DNA from: Thiohalophilus thiocyanatoxydans
GTDB lineage: Bacteria > Pseudomonadota > Gammaproteobacteria > UBA6429 > Thiohalophilaceae
NCBI RefSeq assembly: GCF_004366735.1
Contig: NZ_SOQX01000003.1
Span: 186,001-250,000 of the forward strand
DNA length: 64,000 bases
Reading direction: 5' to 3'
Shown here: positions 27,589 through 37,926 of the stretch, one piece after another
How the letters are laid out: each line of letters opens with the position of its first letter
Numbering within the stretch: the first letter of the stretch is position 1
Made by a program: the position numbers and the translations under genes
The notes under the pieces: generated by a model
What the model was told of the DNA's origin: nothing
The model's database searches: none
The model's input: the letters and a program-made list of their open reading frames with translations, nothing else

Positions 27589-28704
27589 TTGAGCGAGCAC
27601 GACAAAGTCAATCTGCTGAATTTCGATCAAAGCGGCTTGCAGGCCTTTTTTGCCGAGCAGGGCGAAAAGGCCTTTCGCGCCACCCAGGTGATGAAATGGA
27701 TCTACCAGTTCGGCGTCGACGAGTTCGACGCCATGACCAATCTGGGCAAAGGGCTGCGCGAGAAGCTCGATCAGGTCGCGGAAATCCGCCCGCCCGAGGT
27801 GGTCAGCGAACAGCGTTCCGAGGACGGCACCATCAAGTGGCTGCTGCGGGTGGACAATGGCAACTGCATCGAAACGGTGTTTATCCCCGAGGACCATCGC
27901 GGCACCCTCTGTGTCTCCTCGCAGGTCGGTTGCGCACTGGACTGTACGTTCTGTTCCACCGCCCAGCAGGGCTTCAATCGTAATCTCTCCGCCGCCGAGA
28001 TCATCGGCCAGCTGTGGGTAGCCAACCAGCGCCTGCACAGTATTCCGCGCGTGGAACGCAGCATCAGCAACGTGGTGTTGATGGGCATGGGCGAACCCTT
28101 GCTTAATTTCGACAACGTGGTGCGCGCCATGAATATCATGATGGAAGACAACGCCTATGGGCTGTCCAAGCGACGTGTGACCCTGAGTACCTCCGGCGTG
28201 ATTCCGGCACTCGATCGTCTCAAGCAGGTCAGCGATGTGAGCCTGGCCGTATCACTGCACGCGCCGACCGATGAACTGCGCGATCAGCTGGTACCGATCA
28301 ACCGCAAATACCCGATCAAGGAGTTGATCGCGGCCTGCCTGCGTTATATTGACGGCGATTCACGACGTAAGATTACCTTTGAGTATGTGATGCTGGCGGG
28401 AATCAACGACAGCGAGGCCGATGCACGGGCATTGATCAAACTGTTGCGGCAGGTGCCCTCCAAGATCAATCTGATTCCGTTCAACCCGTTTCCCGGAACC
28501 GACTATCGCTGCTCCGATGCGGCGACCATCAACCGGTTTCGTGATATCTTGCTGGAAGCGGGGCTGATGACAGTGACCCGCAAGACCCGTGGCGATGACA
28601 TTGATGCCGCTTGTGGCCAGTTGGCCGGCCAGGTGCTGGACAAGACCAAACGCAAATTACGGCGCACTGCCGAACAGATACCAATCAACAGGGTGGGAAC
28701 ATGA
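27589..28704 (+). CDS. rlmN: Dual-specificity rRNA/tRNA m2A methyltransferase RlmN
   Basis: Radical-SAM enzyme that methylates C2 of A2503 in 23S rRNA and A37 in tRNAs. The start is TTG at 27589 with AGGAG upstream (27573-27577). The cluster motif CxxxCxxC is C115, C119, C122 (CALDCTFC), and the mechanistic C-terminal Cys is in [12 protein letters not shown]-type context near residue 340 onward. It is 371 residues and overlaps pilW by 4 bp. Confidence 0.95.
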   Translation: MSEHDKVNLLNFDQSGLQAFFAEQGEKAFRATQVMKWIYQFGVDEFDAMTNLGKGLREKLDQVAEIRPPEVVSEQRSEDGTIKWLLRVDNGNCIETVFIPEDHRGTLCVSSQVGCALDCTFCSTAQQGFNRNLSAAEIIGQLWVANQRLHSIPRVERSISNVVLMGMGEPLLNFDNVVRAMNIMMEDNAYGLSKRRVTLSTSGVIPALDRLKQVSDVSLAVSLHAPTDELRDQLVPINRKYPIKELIAACLRYIDGDSRRKITFEYVMLAGINDSEADARALIKLLRQVPSKINLIPFNPFPGTDYRCSDAATINRFRDILLEAGLMTVTRKTRGDDIDAACGQLAGQVLDKTKRKLRRTAEQIPINRVGT

Positions 28705-29477
28705 ACCGATATCTGCCTCTTGTATTGCTGATCGTTTCGACGCTGATGCTGGGGGCCTGTACCACTACCAGCAGTAAACCAGCACTGTCGGACGAACGCC
28801 TGCGCGAGGCCTCGGAACTGAACGCCGAGCTGGGTGTGAAGTACATGCAACAGGGCGATAACGAACGGGCAATGGGAAAGCTGCAAAAGGCGATTGACCA
28901 GAACGAGGACAATGCCCGGGCCCATCATTACCTGGGCGAACTCTATCGCCGCGTCGACCGGCCCGAGAAGGCCGAACAGCACTTCAAAGAAGCCCTGGAT
29001 ATTACCCCGAAGGATCCCTCGTTGTTGAACAACTATGCGGTGCTGTTATGTGATCTGGAAAAATATGAAGCGTCCGATCGCAATTTCGAAAAAGCACTGG
29101 ATGATCCGGTTTATTCCGGCAAGGCGGGTATCTACGAGAACATGGGTCAGTGTGCCGAGACCCGGAATAATCTCAGGCAGGCTGAGGAGTATTACCTCAA
29201 GGCCCTGCGACTCGATCCCGAACTGCCCATCGCCAATCTGGGTATGGCCCGGTTGACCTTTGATATGAGTCTGTACGGGCAGTCCCGCAACTACCTGGAA
29301 CGGGCTCTGGAGCAGCGCAAGCACAATGCCCAGAGCCTGTGGCTCAGTATTTTGCTGGAACGCCAAGCAGGTAACAGAAATAAGGTGACCAGATATGCCA
29401 TGTTGCTCAAGGAACGGTTTCCGGATTCCGAGGAAACCCGAAAATTGAGAAAGCTGGAACGCCAGGGTAAACTTTAA
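28701..29477 (+). CDS. pilW: Type IV pilus biogenesis/stability lipoprotein PilW (PilF)
   Basis: Outer-membrane lipoprotein that assembles the PilQ secretin. The start at 28701 ([10 protein letters not shown]) shares ATGA with the rlmN stop. The lipobox LGAC places the lipidated Cys at residue 20. The rest is about six TPR repeats ([40 protein letters not shown] and onward). It is 258 residues. The rlmN-pilW-rodZ order is conserved in gammaproteobacteria. No other pilus gene is in the window. Confidence 0.93.
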   Translation: MNRYLPLVLLIVSTLMLGACTTTSSKPALSDERLREASELNAELGVKYMQQGDNERAMGKLQKAIDQNEDNARAHHYLGELYRRVDRPEKAEQHFKEALDITPKDPSLLNNYAVLLCDLEKYEASDRNFEKALDDPVYSGKAGIYENMGQCAETRNNLRQAEEYYLKALRLDPELPIANLGMARLTFDMSLYGQSRNYLERALEQRKHNAQSLWLSILLERQAGNRNKVTRYAMLLKERFPDSEETRKLRKLERQGKL

Positions 29478-29486
29478 GGGGGCAAT

Positions 29487-29939
29487 ATGACACGGGAGGC
29501 ATTACATCAGCCGGAAATGCCGCCCGCCGAACCGCGTATCTGGCCCGGCCAGCGTCTGCGTGAAGCCCGTGAAGCCCAAAATCTGAGCCGTGAACAGGTT
29601 GCCCACCAGCTTAATCAGGAAGTGAGCACTATTGCGGCCCTGGAAGAGGACGATTATGCCCGCCTGCCGGGCAAGACCTACATCCTGGGTTACCTGCGCA
29701 GCTATGCCCGTCTGTTGCAGTTGCCGGAAAATGAAATCATCGATGCCGTCCAGATCGATCGGGAGGAAAACCGTGATCTTCTCCCCGGACACCTCAACTC
29801 TGACAAACCGATCCCGCTGACCACGCGCAACAGGCGGCCGCTGCGTTATGTGATATTGATTATTTTGATTATTGTCGCGCTGGTCGGTCTGTTTGTCGGC
29901 GTCCCTTCCCTGCCGTTCGCTCTGGACTGGCCCTTCTAG
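29487..29939 (+). CDS. rodZ: RodZ-like cytoskeletal protein, short form
   Basis: RodZ links MreB to the cell-wall machinery. This product, 150 residues, keeps the cytosolic HTH domain (RIWPGQRLREAREAQNLSREQVAHQL...YILGYLRSYARLL, about 17-85), the basic juxtamembrane stretch (RNRRPLRY) and one membrane span (about 115-135). It stops about 15 residues later and lacks the periplasmic DUF4115 domain of the ~330-residue E. coli protein. I saw no continuation of that domain in the 190 bp before hisS, so this looks like a truncated form rather than a simple frameshift. Confidence 0.85.
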   Translation: MTREALHQPEMPPAEPRIWPGQRLREAREAQNLSREQVAHQLNQEVSTIAALEEDDYARLPGKTYILGYLRSYARLLQLPENEIIDAVQIDREENRDLLPGHLNSDKPIPLTTRNRRPLRYVILIILIIVALVGLFVGVPSLPFALDWPF

Positions 29940-30128
29940 CCGGCGGGTTTTCGGGGTTGAGCCGGCACTTGCCTGCTGTGCGCCCTGGCCGGGGATACTC
30001 CGTCGGTCCTGTTTTACTGAAATTGCCTCCCGATCCCCCACCGCATGGCGGTTTGAATCGCGTATAATGGCGACCGTTTTCAGCGTCGGGAGACGCTTTT
30101 TCGCGCATCGCAAATACAGGGTATCAAC

Positions 30129-31415
30129 GTGGCAAACGCAGTCCAGGCAATCCGGGGCATGAACGACATTCTGCCGGCAGAGACGCCGCGCTGGCAGTTC
30201 GTGGAGCAGGCATTTCGCGAGTTGATGGCCGGTTATGGCTACCGGCAGATTCGGCTACCCCTTGTCGAGAAAACCGAGCTGTTCAAACGCTCCATCGGCG
30301 AGGTGACGGACATTGTCGAAAAGGAGATGTACACCTTTGAGGATCGCAACGGCGACAGCCTGAGCCTGCGCCCGGAAGGGACCGCCGGCTGTGTACGCGC
30401 CGCCATCCAGAACAGCCTGCTGAATCAGGGGGCACAGAAGCTGTGGTACGCCGGCCCGATGTTCCGCCACGAGCGGCCGCAAAAGGGGCGTTATCGCCAG
30501 TTTTACCAGCTCGGGGTCGAGGTGTTCGGCCTGAGCGGCCCGGATATCGATGCCGAGCTGATCGTGCTGACGGCCCGGTTGTGGCAGCGGCTTGGGCTGG
30601 CACAGGATGTCCATCTGGAGATCAATACCCTGGGCACCAGCGAGTCGCGTCGCGCCTATCGCGCGGTGCTGGTGGAATACTTCAATGCCCACCTCGATCA
30701 GCTCGACGAGGACAGCCGACGCCGGTTGCACAGCAACCCGCTGCGCATTCTTGACAGCAAGAATCCCGAGATGCAGGCGCTGATTGAGGCGGCTCCCCGC
30801 CTGCAGGATCACCTGGATGACGAATCAAACGCGCACTTTGCCCGTGTGCGGGAACTGCTCGAAGCGGTCGGCATCCCATACCGGGTCAATCCGCGTCTGG
30901 TGCGTGGTCTCGATTATTACGCCAAAACCGTGTTTGAATGGGTCACCGACAAGCTCGGGGCTCAGGGCACCGTGTGTGCCGGCGGCCGTTTCGACGGCCT
31001 GGTCGAGCAGCTGGGCGGCAAGCCGACCCCGGCCATGGGCTTCGCCCTGGGTATGGAGCGGCTGGTGGCGTTGCTCGACGAGCGGCCGTTCGACGAGACG
31101 CCGTACTGCCCGCACGCATATCTGCTGCTGGCCGGGGAACAGGCCGAAACCGCGGGGCTGCAACTGGCCGAACAGTTGCGCGACACTCTGCCTGCCTTGC
31201 GCCTGCAGGTCCACTGCGGTGGTGGCAGTATCAAGAGTCAGATGAAAAAGGCCGATCGCAGCGGCGCCGCTTACGCCCTGATTCTGGGGGACCAGGAGCT
31301 GACCGAACAGCGCGTGACGGTGAAGGATTTACGCGGCGACAGGCCGCAGCAACAGGTGGCGCAGAACGAGCTCGCGGGATTTCTGGCCCGTGAATTCACC
31401 CTGGCTCAGGACTGA
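30129..31415 (+). CDS. hisS: Histidyl-tRNA synthetase
   Basis: Class II aminoacyl-tRNA synthetase of 428 residues. Visible are the opening [11 protein letters not shown], motif 2 ([16 protein letters not shown]), the histidine-specific [15 protein letters not shown] and motif 3 ([11 protein letters not shown]), then the C-terminal anticodon-binding domain. It is in the conserved block pilW-rodZ-(ispG in many species)-hisS-yfgM-bamB-der; ispG is absent from the block here. Confidence 0.96.
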   Translation: MANAVQAIRGMNDILPAETPRWQFVEQAFRELMAGYGYRQIRLPLVEKTELFKRSIGEVTDIVEKEMYTFEDRNGDSLSLRPEGTAGCVRAAIQNSLLNQGAQKLWYAGPMFRHERPQKGRYRQFYQLGVEVFGLSGPDIDAELIVLTARLWQRLGLAQDVHLEINTLGTSESRRAYRAVLVEYFNAHLDQLDEDSRRRLHSNPLRILDSKNPEMQALIEAAPRLQDHLDDESNAHFARVRELLEAVGIPYRVNPRLVRGLDYYAKTVFEWVTDKLGAQGTVCAGGRFDGLVEQLGGKPTPAMGFALGMERLVALLDERPFDETPYCPHAYLLLAGEQAETAGLQLAEQLRDTLPALRLQVHCGGGSIKSQMKKADRSGAAYALILGDQELTEQRVTVKDLRGDRPQQQVAQNELAGFLAREFTLAQD

Positions 31416-31475
31416 GCGGACCCGCAACGGGATCGGGCCGCCACGGGACTTATTTTCAAAATACTGGATAAAACG

Positions 31476-32135
31476 ATGGCACAGTTAGAACGCAGCGAAG
31501 AAGAGACCGTCCAGGCGATCAAGGACTGGTGGAAGGAAAACGGCCGCGCCGTGATTGCCGGCGTGGTGCTGGGAATCGGCGGGATCGTGGGGGTTCGTTA
31601 CTGGTTTGATCACCAGCAGCAGAACCAGCACCAGGCCTCTCAGGCCTACAGCACTGTCCAGATGGCGCTGCAGGCCGGTAACCGGGAACTGGCCGACAAG
31701 GCGGTCGCTGCGCTGATGGAAGAGTACGACTCCACGGCGTATGCCGTGCTGGGAGCGCTGGGGATGGGCCGGCTGGAGCTGGAAGCGAACCGGCCCGGGG
31801 AGGCTGAATATTATCTGCGCTGGGCGCTGGATAACAGCGACATCGACGAATATCGGCATCTGGCCCGGCAGCGTCTGGCGCGGTTACTGCTGGTTGAACA
31901 GCCCGAACAGGCAGCCGAGCTGCTCGACGGGGTGAAGGAAGGCGGTTACGGGTCGATCTATGCCGAAATTCGCGGGGACATTGCCGGGGCGCGGGAGCAG
32001 CCGGATGAGGCACGCGGCCATTATCAACGGGCGCTGCTGGGCGCCGAAAATGCCCTGCGCCGACAGTTGCTGGAGATGAAGCTCGCCGAGTTGTCCGCCG
32101 GGGCCGTGGCGCCGAACAGTGAGGTTATGCCGTGA
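31476..32135 (+). CDS. yfgM: YfgM-family ancillary SecYEG translocon protein
   Basis: Inner-membrane protein with a periplasmic TPR-like domain, known to contact SecYEG and periplasmic chaperones. It is 219 residues. An N-terminal cytosolic stub (LERSEEETVQAIKDWWKENGR) is followed by one span (AVIAGVVLGIGGIVGVRYWF) and helical repeats. Its stop overlaps the bamB start (GTGA). Confidence 0.92.
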   Translation: MAQLERSEEETVQAIKDWWKENGRAVIAGVVLGIGGIVGVRYWFDHQQQNQHQASQAYSTVQMALQAGNRELADKAVAALMEEYDSTAYAVLGALGMGRLELEANRPGEAEYYLRWALDNSDIDEYRHLARQRLARLLLVEQPEQAAELLDGVKEGGYGSIYAEIRGDIAGAREQPDEARGHYQRALLGAENALRRQLLEMKLAELSAGAVAPNSEVMP

Positions 32136-33322
32136 GAAGAGTCGGAGTAGTGAGTCTCGCGCTGCTGGTCGGCGCCTGTGGATCGTCGCCCAACCTGCAG
32201 CCCCCCCGCGAACTGGAACCGATTGACGAGCCCATGCGGATCGACACCGTGTGGTCGGGCCAGGCCGGACGGGGTGCCGGGGAGCAATCTCTGCAGTTGC
32301 CGGTACGTCATCACGAAGAAACGGCCTATGCGGCGGATTATCAGGGCTATGTGAAAGCGTTTGCCGTCGATAGCGGCAAGACGGTGTGGGAGCGACAGAC
32401 CGGTCTGGAACTGGCCACCGGCGCGGTCCATGCCAACGGCCGGCTCTATTTCGGGACCCGGCAGGGCGAAGTGGTCGCGCTGTCGGCCGAGGACGGGCGC
32501 GAATTGTGGCGCAGCGAACTCTCCAGCGAGGTGATCGCCCGCCCGGCGGTGGCTGATGGCACCCTGGTCGCCAGAACCAATGACGGCAAGGTGTTTGCGC
32601 TGGAGGCGGCCAGTGGTCTGCGCCGCTGGGTGTATGATCGCGATGTCCCGGCCCTGACCCTGCGCGGCAACAGCGCCCCGATCATTGTCAATGATCTGGT
32701 CATCGCCGGTTCCGATAACGGACGCCTGACGGCCCTGGTACTCGATAACGGCTCGGTTTTCTGGGAGACGCCGATCAGCCATCCCTCGGGCAAGACCGAG
32801 CTGGAACGGATGATCGATATCGACGCCGAACCGGTGGTGGTTGATGAGATGGTCTATGCCGTGACCTATCAGGGCCGGCTGGCCGCGGTGGATATCCGCT
32901 CCGGACGGGTTCAGTGGACTCGCGAAATGTCCTCCTACACCGGCATGGTGGCGGACGATCAGCGTATTTATCTCACTGACAGTGAAGGCCAGATTCTGGC
33001 CTTGAATCGGCGCAATGGTTCGACCTTGTGGCGGCAGGATAAATTGCAACGTCGCAATCCCACCCGCCCGCGACTGGAGGGACCCTATCTGGTGGTGGCC
33101 GATTACGACGGTTATCTGCACTGGCTGCTGCGCGAGAGCGGCCGGATGGAGGGACGGGCCCGGCTCAATGCCGGCGCTTATCTGTTTACCGATGAGTCCG
33201 ACGATTACGAGCATGTATTTCGCAAGGAAAACAATGTGCTCGCCCGACCGCTGGTGGTCGGGGAACGGGTGATTGCGGTGGATCGCCACGGTTTTCTGGC
33301 CGCCTTTCGACGGGCAGAGTAG
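32132..33322 (+). CDS. bamB: Outer-membrane assembly lipoprotein BamB
   Basis: Eight-bladed beta-propeller lipoprotein of the BAM complex. It begins at GTG 32132 with lipobox LVGAC (C16), then repeated PQQ-like blades (AYAADYQGYVKAFAVDSGKTVWERQTG and similar). It is 396 residues, the usual size. It overlaps yfgM by 4 bp and is followed by der after 41 bp. Confidence 0.94.
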   Translation: MRRVGVVSLALLVGACGSSPNLQPPRELEPIDEPMRIDTVWSGQAGRGAGEQSLQLPVRHHEETAYAADYQGYVKAFAVDSGKTVWERQTGLELATGAVHANGRLYFGTRQGEVVALSAEDGRELWRSELSSEVIARPAVADGTLVARTNDGKVFALEAASGLRRWVYDRDVPALTLRGNSAPIIVNDLVIAGSDNGRLTALVLDNGSVFWETPISHPSGKTELERMIDIDAEPVVVDEMVYAVTYQGRLAAVDIRSGRVQWTREMSSYTGMVADDQRIYLTDSEGQILALNRRNGSTLWRQDKLQRRNPTRPRLEGPYLVVADYDGYLHWLLRESGRMEGRARLNAGAYLFTDESDDYEHVFRKENNVLARPLVVGERVIAVDRHGFLAAFRRAE

Positions 33323-33363
33323 TGCCGTCCTTCGCACCGCCAATAATCTGATCAGGATATACC

Positions 33364-34758
33364 ATGCAACCGGTTATTGCCCTTGTGGGTCGTCCCAATG
33401 TTGGCAAGTCCACCCTGTTCAACAAGCTGACGCGTTCGCGGGACGCGCTGGTGGCCGATCAACCGGGCCTGACCCGGGATCGGCAGTTCGGCGAGGGCAA
33501 GCTGGGCGACAAGCCCTATATCGTGGTCGATACCGGCGGTCTCAGTGGCGAGGATGCCGAGCTCGACAGCCTGATGGCCAGCCAGTCGTGGCTGGCGGTG
33601 GAGCAGGCCGATATCGTGCTGTTTATGGTCGATGCCCGCGCCGGTCTGTTACCGGATGATCACGCTATTGCCGAGCGGCTGCGCCAGAGCGGCAAAACGC
33701 TGTTTCTGGTGGTCAACAAGGTCGACGGCACGGAGGCCGCGCTGGCCACCGCCGAGTTCCATGCGCTGGGACTGGGTGAGCCCTACGCCATTGCCGCCAG
33801 CCAGGGACGTGGGATCAAACCGCTGATGGAACAGGTTCTGGCCGCTTTGCCTGATGCGGATGCCCGGGAAGAGGGGGTGCCGCCGGGGATCAAGGTGGCG
33901 ATCATCGGGCGGCCCAATGTCGGCAAATCCACGCTGGCCAACCGGATCCTCGGTGAAGAGCGGGTGCTGGCCTATGACAGTCCGGGCACGACCCGGGACA
34001 GTATCTACCTGCCTTTCGAACGCGACGGACAACACTATGTCCTGATTGATACCGCCGGCGTGCGACGCCGCAGCCGGGTTAAGGAAACCGTTGAAAAGTT
34101 CAGTGTTATCAAAACACTGCAGGCGGTCAAGGATGCGCATGTGGTATTAATGCTGCTCGATGCCCATCAGGGGATCAGCGATCAGGATGCCAGCCTGCTC
34201 GGATTTGTTCTGGAGAGCGGCCGGGCGCTGGTACTGGGGGTGAATAAATGGGACGGGCTGGAGAAAGATCAGCGTGACTGGATACGTCGTGAGATCGACG
34301 CCAAGCTGCCGTTTCTCAGTTTTGCCGAGGTCCATTTCATATCCGCCCTGCATGGCACCAATGTCGGCCATCTCTTCGCGTCGATTACCACGGCCTATGA
34401 ATCCGCCACCCGCACGCTCTCCACGGCCAGCCTGACCCGGTTACTGCAGGATCTGGTCGAGGCCCATCCGCCGCCGATGGTACGCGGCCGTCGGATCAAG
34501 TTGCGTTTCGCGCATCAAGGGGGCCAGAACCCGCCGGTGATCATTATCCACGGCAACCAGACGGCCTCTGTCCCTGACAGCTATCGGCGCTATTTGATCA
34601 ACGGGTTCCAGAAGCATCTGGGGCTGGAAGGGACACCGGTGCAGGTGGAATTGCGCAGTGGTGATAATCCGTTTGCCGGCAAGAAGAACAAACTGACCGC
34701 CCGCCAGTTACAAAAACGCCAGCGCCTGCGCCGCTTCGTCACTAAACGCGGCAAGTAA
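33364..34758 (+). CDS. der: Ribosome biogenesis GTPase Der
   Basis: Double-GTPase factor for 50S assembly. It is 464 residues with two G domains, each with GRPNVGKST (about 9-17 and 183-191), DTGG/DTAG switch II motifs and NKVD/NKWD. The C-terminal KH-like domain ends with the basic tail [16 protein letters not shown]. Confidence 0.96.
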   Translation: MQPVIALVGRPNVGKSTLFNKLTRSRDALVADQPGLTRDRQFGEGKLGDKPYIVVDTGGLSGEDAELDSLMASQSWLAVEQADIVLFMVDARAGLLPDDHAIAERLRQSGKTLFLVVNKVDGTEAALATAEFHALGLGEPYAIAASQGRGIKPLMEQVLAALPDADAREEGVPPGIKVAIIGRPNVGKSTLANRILGEERVLAYDSPGTTRDSIYLPFERDGQHYVLIDTAGVRRRSRVKETVEKFSVIKTLQAVKDAHVVLMLLDAHQGISDQDASLLGFVLESGRALVLGVNKWDGLEKDQRDWIRREIDAKLPFLSFAEVHFISALHGTNVGHLFASITTAYESATRTLSTASLTRLLQDLVEAHPPPMVRGRRIKLRFAHQGGQNPPVIIIHGNQTASVPDSYRRYLINGFQKHLGLEGTPVQVELRSGDNPFAGKKNKLTARQLQKRQRLRRFVTKRGK

Positions 34759-34855
34759 TCCCGCCTTCAGGTATAAACCCCGCTGTGTTGCTGAGGGCCA
34801 TCCTGCCGTGTTCTGAACAGCGTAATGCTGATTGCCGGGCATTCCTCATTGTATG

Positions 34856-35080
34856 TCACGTTACACCCTGGGCGTTAATACGTTGCAGGGTGTCCCGCCA
34901 CAGGCGGTTCGGTGTATCAGCGCCGAGAAACTGACACTTCCCGACTTCATTTTCATACCAGCCCTGATGATATTGCTGCGGCTCTGCACTGTAGCCCCAC
35001 CAGTTGCCGTTGGCGTCCTGGGCTATCCAGTTGATCCAGTCCGGTAATCTTAATCTATTTGCAGATATAAAATGTGACAA
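34856..35080 (-). CDS. Conserved small protein rich in Trp, unknown
   Basis: A 74-residue protein without recognisable domain. It contains LPDWINWIAQDANGNWWGY and GWYENEVGKCQFLG, a pattern I associate with a small hypothetical family in gammaproteobacteria, though I cannot name it. Only a TTG (35080) is available as a start and the ribosome-binding site is weak, so the N terminus is uncertain. It is convergent with der. Confidence 0.6.
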   Translation of the reverse strand: MSHFISANRLRLPDWINWIAQDANGNWWGYSAEPQQYHQGWYENEVGKCQFLGADTPNRLWRDTLQRINAQGVT

Positions 35081-35164
35081 GGTTTGCTGATATCCAGGTC
35101 GCTGTTCGATAGTTTAGGCGATTAGATCGTAGCGTAAATTTGTCACCGATTACAGGAGCCGGTT

Positions 35165-35479
35165 ATGAAGTGGTTTGACATTATCCTGAACGGGTCGTCT
35201 CGATTGCCTGATGTATTGCGTGCCGCTTTCAGTGTGCCGGGTTCACCGGATAATGATCTGCGCTGTCAACGAGAGCGGCGTAATAACAGTGAGCGGCGCA
35301 GGGCGCAGCGGCCAGTTTATCTGCAGGGTACCGATGATGGGGGCGAACGGCGTTGCAGCCATGGCCGGCGGAGCGGGGATCCGTGTTCACCGGTCTCCTT
35401 TATCGGCGTGTTTCTTCGCCAGGATTTATCTCGCGAAAAAGATCGTTCCGGGAGCGCGTGGGCGCAAGAGTCCGGCTGA
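35165..35479 (+). CDS. Possible small basic protein, unknown
   Basis: Translated from an ATG with a good ACAGGAG ribosome-binding site, the 104-residue product starts MKWFDIILNGSSRLPDVLRAAF and becomes Arg-rich. No family is recognised. Other frames in 35211-35637 are also open, so it may be a chance ORF in a 528-bp gap that otherwise shows nothing. Confidence 0.3.
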   Translation: MKWFDIILNGSSRLPDVLRAAFSVPGSPDNDLRCQRERRNNSERRRAQRPVYLQGTDDGGERRCSHGRRSGDPCSPVSFIGVFLRQDLSREKDRSGSAWAQESG

Positions 35480-35608
35480 GACTGTTGTCAGCGTACCCGG
35501 TCTTATTGGTAGTGACATGTTGGGCGAGCCGGAGTAGGGGTACGACCGGCCTGGTGTCAATCGACGCTATCGTTATTCGGGATGATTATTCTGTTCGTAA
35601 ATCAATGA

Positions 35609-36460
35609 TTATTTTGTCTTTTCCAGTTGGCTCATAAACAGCTCGGGATCGACCTTGAAGCGGTTGAGAAAGACGGCCCAGTGCAGATGCGGGCCACTAA
35701 CCCGGCCGGTCATGCCGACTTCCCCCAGTTTCTGGCTCTGGTTGATGTGCTGGTTTTCCTCGACATCTATTTTGTCCAGGTGACAGTACAGGGTAATCAG
35801 TCCCTGGCCGTGATCGATAAACACGGTGTTGCCGGTAAAAAAGTAGTCGCCGGTGCGAATGACTGTTCCTGAAGCCGGGGCAATAATCGGTGTCCCCACG
35901 GGCGCGGCGATATCCAGCCCGGTGTGGCGGCGAATGCGCTCCTGGTTGTTGTAGATCCGCTTGAGTCCGAAGGGGCTGCTGAAACGGCCCTCTACCGGCG
36001 TGATGAAGCTGGCGTCCACGTTGTCGCGTTCGCTCCAGCTGTTAATCGCCGCGGTGATCTGTTTCTTTTCCCGGTAATGGCGCTGGAGATCTTCCTCACT
36101 GAGGGAGACCTTGCTTTCGTCGCTAATGGTGATATGGGTGGTTTTGTAATCCTTGTCTACCACGCGAAATTCCTTGTGGAAGTTATCCTGACCATTGCGG
36201 ACTTTAAGACGATGAATACCGGGTTGGGCAGACAGGGGGATCCCGACGATGGCTTCCCAGTGCGTGTCATTGGCGCGCACCATCACTTTTTTCTTGAGAT
36301 ACGAGACTCCTGGCCTGGCTTCGTTCACGTCGTTCAGGGTAATGATTGCGACACCGCCGGGTATGGCCTGATGACGGGGCAGGGTGTTGGCTGACACCAG
36401 CGTGCTATAAAACACGACAGCAACAGCGAGTGTTCGCAGAAAGAAACCAGGTTTATTCAT
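35609..36460 (-). CDS. M23 family metallopeptidase, exported
   Basis: A 283-residue periplasmic endopeptidase-type protein. It has a signal peptide (residues 1-24), an Ig-like domain and a LytM/M23 domain. The zinc ligands are H179 and D183 (HTGLD) with the catalytic and ligand His in H258-L-H260. All M23 metal residues are present, so it is likely an active peptidoglycan cross-bridge hydrolase. It overlaps the xseA stop by 8 bp. Confidence 0.9.
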   Translation of the reverse strand: MNKPGFFLRTLAVAVVFYSTLVSANTLPRHQAIPGGVAIITLNDVNEARPGVSYLKKKVMVRANDTHWEAIVGIPLSAQPGIHRLKVRNGQDNFHKEFRVVDKDYKTTHITISDESKVSLSEEDLQRHYREKKQITAAINSWSERDNVDASFITPVEGRFSSPFGLKRIYNNQERIRRHTGLDIAAPVGTPIIAPASGTVIRTGDYFFTGNTVFIDHGQGLITLYCHLDKIDVEENQHINQSQKLGEVGMTGRVSGPHLHWAVFLNRFKVDPELFMSQLEKTK

Positions 36461-37802
36461 CTTCGAGTCTCTCGATTACGGCAATAAAACGGCCCCGGTG
36501 CAAGCGTGCCCGGATACGGCTGTGTCGGGAAATCTGTTTTACATCGGTAATGATTTTATCCCCGGCTTCGGTGCTGACAATAGCATACCCGCGACTCAAG
36601 GTGGCCAGCGGACTGACGGTCTCCAGTGCCCGGGCCAGATATTGCAGCCGCTGCCCACTGTCCTCCAGGTGACGGCGCATGAGGCGGGCAAGTCGAGTCG
36701 TCAGTTGTTGTCGCCGTTCCTCAAGGTGACGCAGATTGTGCCGGGGATTGTGCTGTTGCAATCGTTCGCGCACGGTGTCGAGACGTGCGGCGCGCTCACG
36801 TAACTGGTAGCGCCAGGCATTGTTGCGCCGGATCTCCAGTTCATCCAGTCGCTGGGCGACCGATTGCAGATAGCGTTGCGGGTGCGGCAACTGTCGCGCG
36901 AGCCAGCTCAACTGTTGCTCCCGCTGGCGCAATTGCTGCTGCATCACGCGGGTCAGGCGTTGCCCCAGCTGCGAGAAGCTCTGCTGCCATTCGATCCGGC
37001 TGGGGCTGACCAGTTCCGCGGCGGCGGTGGGGGTGGGGGCGCGGAGATCGGCGGCAAAATCGGCGATGGTGACGTCTGTCTCATGGCCCACGCCGCTGAC
37101 CACCGGAATCGGACAGTTGTGGATGGCACGGGCGACCTGCTCCTCGTTGAAGGGCCACAGATCTTCCAGTGACCCGCCGCCGCGGGCCAGAATCAGCACG
37201 TCACATTCGGCGCGCCGGGCGGCGGTATGCAGGGCCTCGACGATGGCCGGCGCGGCGGTTTCGCCCTGGACCGGCACCGGGTAAACCACCACGGGCAGCC
37301 CCGGGAAGCGCCGCTGCAGGGTCGTGACAATATCGCGGATGGCCGCGCCGCTAGGGGAGGTGATCACCCCGATGCGCTGCGGGAAACGGGGCAGAGGCTG
37401 TTTGTGCTCGCTGGCAAACAGTCCGGCGGCCTCCAGCTTGACCTTGAGTTCGTCAAAAGCGCGGCGCAGGGCGCCGTCGCCGGCCTCTTCCATGTGTTCA
37501 ACGATCAGCTGGTAATCGCCGCGCGCCTCGTACAGGCTGACCCGGGCGCGAACCCGCACCTGCAGGCCGGCTTCCGGCCGGAATTTGAGCAGCAGGTTGC
37601 GGTTACGGAACATGGCACAACGGACCTGGGCGGCTTCGTCCTTGAGGGAGAAATAGAGATGGCCGGAGGCGGGTCGCGCCAGGTTGGAGAGCTCGCCTTC
37701 CAGCCAGATGGCCGGGAAGCCGGTCTCCAGCAGGGTGCGGATCTCGCGGTTGAGTCGCGAGACACTGTAGATATCGCGTTGTCCGGGGCTCGGCTGATTC
37801 AT
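36453..37802 (-). CDS. xseA: Exodeoxyribonuclease VII large subunit
   Basis: Catalytic subunit of ExoVII. From ATG 37802 (MNQPSPGQRDIYSVSRLNREIR) it is 449 residues. It shows an N-terminal OB-fold (WLEGELSNLARPASGHLYFSLKD), the catalytic-domain motifs VITSPSGAAIRDI and LILARGGGSLEDL and VSGVGHETDVTIADFAAD, and a long coiled-coil C-terminal region. The longer frame from 37820 lacks support. It is in operon with the M23 peptidase and unlinked to xseB. Confidence 0.95.
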   Translation of the reverse strand: MNQPSPGQRDIYSVSRLNREIRTLLETGFPAIWLEGELSNLARPASGHLYFSLKDEAAQVRCAMFRNRNLLLKFRPEAGLQVRVRARVSLYEARGDYQLIVEHMEEAGDGALRRAFDELKVKLEAAGLFASEHKQPLPRFPQRIGVITSPSGAAIRDIVTTLQRRFPGLPVVVYPVPVQGETAAPAIVEALHTAARRAECDVLILARGGGSLEDLWPFNEEQVARAIHNCPIPVVSGVGHETDVTIADFAADLRAPTPTAAAELVSPSRIEWQQSFSQLGQRLTRVMQQQLRQREQQLSWLARQLPHPQRYLQSVAQRLDELEIRRNNAWRYQLRERAARLDTVRERLQQHNPRHNLRHLEERRQQLTTRLARLMRRHLEDSGQRLQYLARALETVSPLATLSRGYAIVSTEAGDKIITDVKQISRHSRIRARLHRGRFIAVIERLEDE

Positions 37803-37877
37803 GAAAGCAGGATACCGCAATCACGCCCGTTGTGTCGCCGAAAGCGCGGTGCTGCCGCATCGCGGATGACGGGCAAA

Positions 37878-37907
37878 AAAAAGGCCGGGGAGCTTCCCGG
37901 CCTTTTT
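37878..37907. terminator. Terminator of the SoxK-like gene
   Basis: AAAAAGGCCGGG / CCCGGCCTTTTT stem with a GAGCTT loop. On the minus strand it is followed by eight T, directly after the stop of the SoxK-like gene. Confidence 0.9.
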
Positions 37908-37926
37908 ATTCAGTATTCGCGAACTC

